Assembly (NCBI RefSeq): GCF_032854445.1
Contig: NC_088305.1
Location: 10,337,717-10,401,716, forward strand
Source: Liolophura sinensis
Taxonomy: Eukaryota > Mollusca > Polyplacophora > Chitonida > Chitonidae
Reading direction: 5' to 3'
DNA length: 64,000 nucleotides
A program made the position numbers and the translations under genes. The first letter of the stretch is position 1. Every line of letters begins with the position of its first letter. A model generated the notes under the pieces. That model was not told the DNA's origin and ran no database searches. It saw only the letters and a program-made list of their open reading frames with translations. This document shows positions 62,701 through 64,000 of the stretch, piece by piece.

Positions 62701-64000
62701 TAAGTGGGAAGGTCTACCAGCAACCTGTGGATGGTCGTGGGTTTCCCCCGGACTGTGCGCGGTTTCCACCCACCATAATGCTGGCCGCCGTCGTATAAGT
62801 GAAATATTCTCGAGTACGGCTAAAACACCAATCAAATAAATAAATAAATAAATCTAATTATGTATGAACGGTGTTTGTCAAAATAGGATATATTCACAAA
62901 TAGTTTAACGGCGTTGTCATCCTAATGTGATAAGGATATTTTTTTAACATAGTGACCGAAATATAGATTTACTTAATATGACTTCAATATTCAGAGTTAC
63001 TTTCCTTCTTTTTATGGGAAAGTGATCAGTTGAACCACTAGATTAAATACACCAGGGTGGTGTTTTTATGAACAGTTGCAATCCCAGATCAGAAATTTGA
63101 AATGGATATCATGCCTAGAACATCCACTATTTATATGGCTAGTATAGACTGTCTATACCGCTGGTATAGACTGTCTCTACGACTGGTATACGAATGACTT
63201 TCTCGACGCATATATTCCTTGCATCACTGAAAACTGATGACAGCTTCTGTTTTACATGCTACCAGCCCCATTTGCGATTTATTTGTTATTTCTTACAAAT
63301 GACTTTGAAAATGGGGTCTTTTGATAAGCGGCATGGAAGACCCTTTCATGTTATACGAAGTGGTATACGAATGCAGGCCATTACGCTTAGATTTATGTAC
63401 TTTTTGTTGACTCTAACTAACCATGTTCGGCACGACACTTACTGCACGAACGTTCTACGTGATGAAGACAAAATAAGTAAATAAATAAATAAACAGAGTA
63501 AACAGAGCCATACCAATTAAGAGATTATTTTTTTTAACCATGGTGCTCAGTTGCTAATCTCTAAGCATTTACATTAAAGCAGAATACAACTCTGACTGAG
63601 GTAGACTGACAAGAGGCCCGAATTTACCTGTTGGGTGTGACCAGTTGTCAGCTATCCCCATGTCCTCGATGCTTTCATTTTACTCGTTATGTTAGAAGTC
63701 TTTTATATTACTGTGTTTGTCACAACTGTTCTCGAGTTTGCTATATTTTACCTCTCCATCATTAGTTTCACCTCGTACATTGCCGGCACAGTGATCGAGG
63801 CCTTGTTGTCCAGGCTCGTCCTGTTTTTCTCATGACTCGTTGACGTTATATCTGCTCTGAAGTGGAGATGGGTCGTGACCTTGGGCACGTTGTCAACGTT
63901 CAGGTTTACTTTCAGTGTGGCATTCCGCCTGGCACTGAGAGGATTCCCCAGGTCAATGGTCAGCGTGCTTGAGGTGGGCGAGAAAACGGCGGGACCGAGA
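56638..64000 (-). CDS. Integrin alpha subunit gene C, 3' part (alpha4/alpha9-like), seven coding exons
   Basis: Exons in transcript order: 64000-63752 (cut by the window end), 60712-60523, 59183-58926, 58745-58626, 58261-58163, 57654-57535, 56751-56638. All junctions are AG/GT and phases agree. They correspond to gene B exons 16-22, giving calf-1, calf-2, a membrane helix and a short GFFRRKKR tail. It runs convergently to gene B, with about 8 kb between the two stop codons, so the locus contains an inverted paralogue as well as a direct one. The remaining 5' exons lie beyond position 64000. Confidence 0.93.
57535..57654 (-). CDS. Gene C exon, transmembrane helix
   Basis: Acceptor ctgcag, donor gttagc, 120 nt, phase 0. 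Reads ISTVFHPSAPPKEELALW then a helix IIIVAAVGCLLLLLLMFLIL ending AK, followed in the next exon by LGFFRR. Confidence 0.95.
57900..58140. repeat. Short-unit repeat in gene C intron
   Basis: Degenerate repeats of TTGCTGTCGTCATTTCA, unit 16-19 bp. In gene C orientation it starts about 30 bp after the donor of exon 58163-58261. No exon-derived sequence is evident. Confidence 0.75.
58163..58261 (-). CDS. Gene C exon, calf-2
   Basis: Acceptor cgacag, donor gtgagt, 99 nt, phase 0. Reads ESAVIRLETSISIQRKTKPG then FPKLLDNHRLETT. Homologous to the 96-nt exons of genes A and B. A short GTCGTCAT-type repeat starts about 30 bp into the following intron. Confidence 0.9.
58626..58745 (-). CDS. Gene C exon, calf-2 three-cysteine motif
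   Basis: Acceptor tccaacag, donor gtaaag, 120 nt, phase 0. Reads NCSSQECVVVTCQLGQLLVG and ends ALDKRQ. Same length and cysteine spacing as genes A and B. Confidence 0.95.
58926..59183 (-). CDS. Gene C exon, calf-2 linker, extended, with basic sites
   Basis: Acceptor tatgaaag (weak pyrimidine tract), donor gtacgt, 258 nt, phase 0. Starts VFMWNEASVGSEPVSCAVSD and ends EEKRQVIL. It is more than twice as long as its counterpart in gene B (120 nt) and rich in Ser/Thr with several NxS/T sequons. EPQRRS and EEKRQ are possible convertase cuts. The start was chosen because it restores phase 0; an internal acceptor 24 bases further in would break the frame. Confidence 0.85.
59917..60045 (+). repeat. 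Family B repeat start with TGAG microsatellite
   Basis: A run of GAGT tetranucleotides followed by GCTTGGGGGTTGAACGTCGT, the same start as the family B repeat at 21957. Only the first 100 or so bases are recognisable. Confidence 0.7.
60050..60500 (-). repeat. Minisatellite next to gene C exon donor
   Basis: About sixteen units of 26-34 bp. On the minus strand the unit is ATTAACCAAAATAGAG followed by GTACGCTACC. The exon ends CCGAAATAGAG followed by GTACAT, so the unit contains an 11 or 12 bp match spanning the exon end and donor. The units are variable, and the derivation is less certain than for the other three arrays. Confidence 0.75.
60523..60712 (-). CDS. Gene C exon, calf
   Basis: Acceptor tttggcag, donor gtacat, 190 nt (1 + 63 codons). 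Reads QSFPEQLTYNPIEEEELPLL, then LQNTGPSLLPGAEITISIPF, ending DPSEIE. Its end and donor resemble the unit of the minisatellite at 60050-60500. Confidence 0.93.
62033..62302 (-). mobile_element. SINE A, full length, gene C intron
   Basis: Complete reverse copy, tail to head (CTAACCGACTGAGCCACGGA). Flanked by CAGGGTAAATA (62022-62032) and CAGCGTAAATA (62304-62314), a probable target duplication with one mismatch. Confidence 0.95.
62584..62852 (+). mobile_element. SINE A, full length, gene C intron, with perfect target duplication
   Basis: A tRNA-derived head (A box TGGCTCAGTAGG, B box region GAGTTCAAGTCC), core and (TAAA)n tail. The 15-bp duplication TCTAATTATGTATGA lies at 62569-62583 and 62853-62867, which defines the ends exactly and implies a recent LINE-driven insertion. 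Confidence 0.97.
63548..63695 (+). repeat. Dispersed repeat family C, copy 4
   Basis: Blocks CAACTCTGACTGAGGTAGAC and GTGTGACCAGTTGTCAGCTA, gene C intron, close to the exon at 63752. Confidence 0.75.
63752..64000 (-). CDS. Gene C exon, calf-1 (partial at the window end)
   Basis: Donor gtaaaa at the low-coordinate end. Reads LGPAVFSPTSSTLTIDLGNP, then LKVNLNVDNV and ends AMYEVKLMME plus two bases. DLGNPL matches the CDLGNP(L/M) element of integrin calf-1; gene B has CYTGNPL in the same place. Several N-glycosylation sequons (NAT, NRT). Confidence 0.93.

Overview
This is a eukaryotic (metazoan) window: AT-rich, with short exons separated by long, repeat-filled introns that use GT-AG (and one GC-AG) splice sites. 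Its gene content is three integrin alpha-subunit genes. The tRNA-derived SINEs, a Penelope-like element, a Gypsy-type LTR element and the general style of the introns suggest a marine invertebrate, most likely a lophotrochozoan such as a mollusc; that assignment is an inference and no species is claimed.

Layout. (1) Positions 73-7804, plus strand: the last six coding exons of integrin alpha gene A, whose 5' part lies outside the window. (2) Positions 12893-48534, plus strand: a complete integrin alpha gene B that I could assemble exon by exon. It has 22 coding exons, all splice phases agree, and the sum is 3267 nt = 1088 residues plus stop. It runs from a signal peptide through a seven-bladed FG-GAP propeller without an inserted I domain, thigh and calf domains, one membrane helix and a GFFKR-type tail. 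(3) Positions 56638-64000, minus strand: the last seven coding exons of integrin alpha gene C, convergent with gene B. The three genes share intron positions and phases across the C-terminal half, so they are tandem paralogues. Motifs in gene B (AGHF-like blade 4, VTC..LWKN, FGSYFGA.VCAVD) resemble the alpha4/alpha9 group most.

Mobile DNA. Intron 9 of gene B holds a Gypsy-type LTR retroelement (28798-33777, 266-bp LTRs, 5-bp target duplication) with decayed coding capacity. Intron 1 holds a dead Penelope-like reverse transcriptase and a candidate solo LTR that splits a TA microsatellite. About twenty copies of one tRNA-derived SINE, several copies of a second SINE-like repeat, three foldback MITE-like elements and two unnamed dispersed repeats fill the rest.

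Most unusual signal. Tandem arrays begin exactly at 5' splice sites and are built from the last bases of the exon plus its splice donor: gene A exon 5203-5298, gene B exon 5 (23004-23068), gene B exon 9 (27696-27752), and less strongly gene C exon 60523-60712. The arrays carry many decoy GTAAGT-type donors next to the real one. Three further introns have unrelated minisatellites starting within tens of bases of their donor. I know of no described process that generates these. The window also has a duplicated 3' splice site at gene B exon 4, an exon of gene A enclosed by long inverted repeats, and long (about 105-residue) alpha tails ending in GTRV/GTRM.
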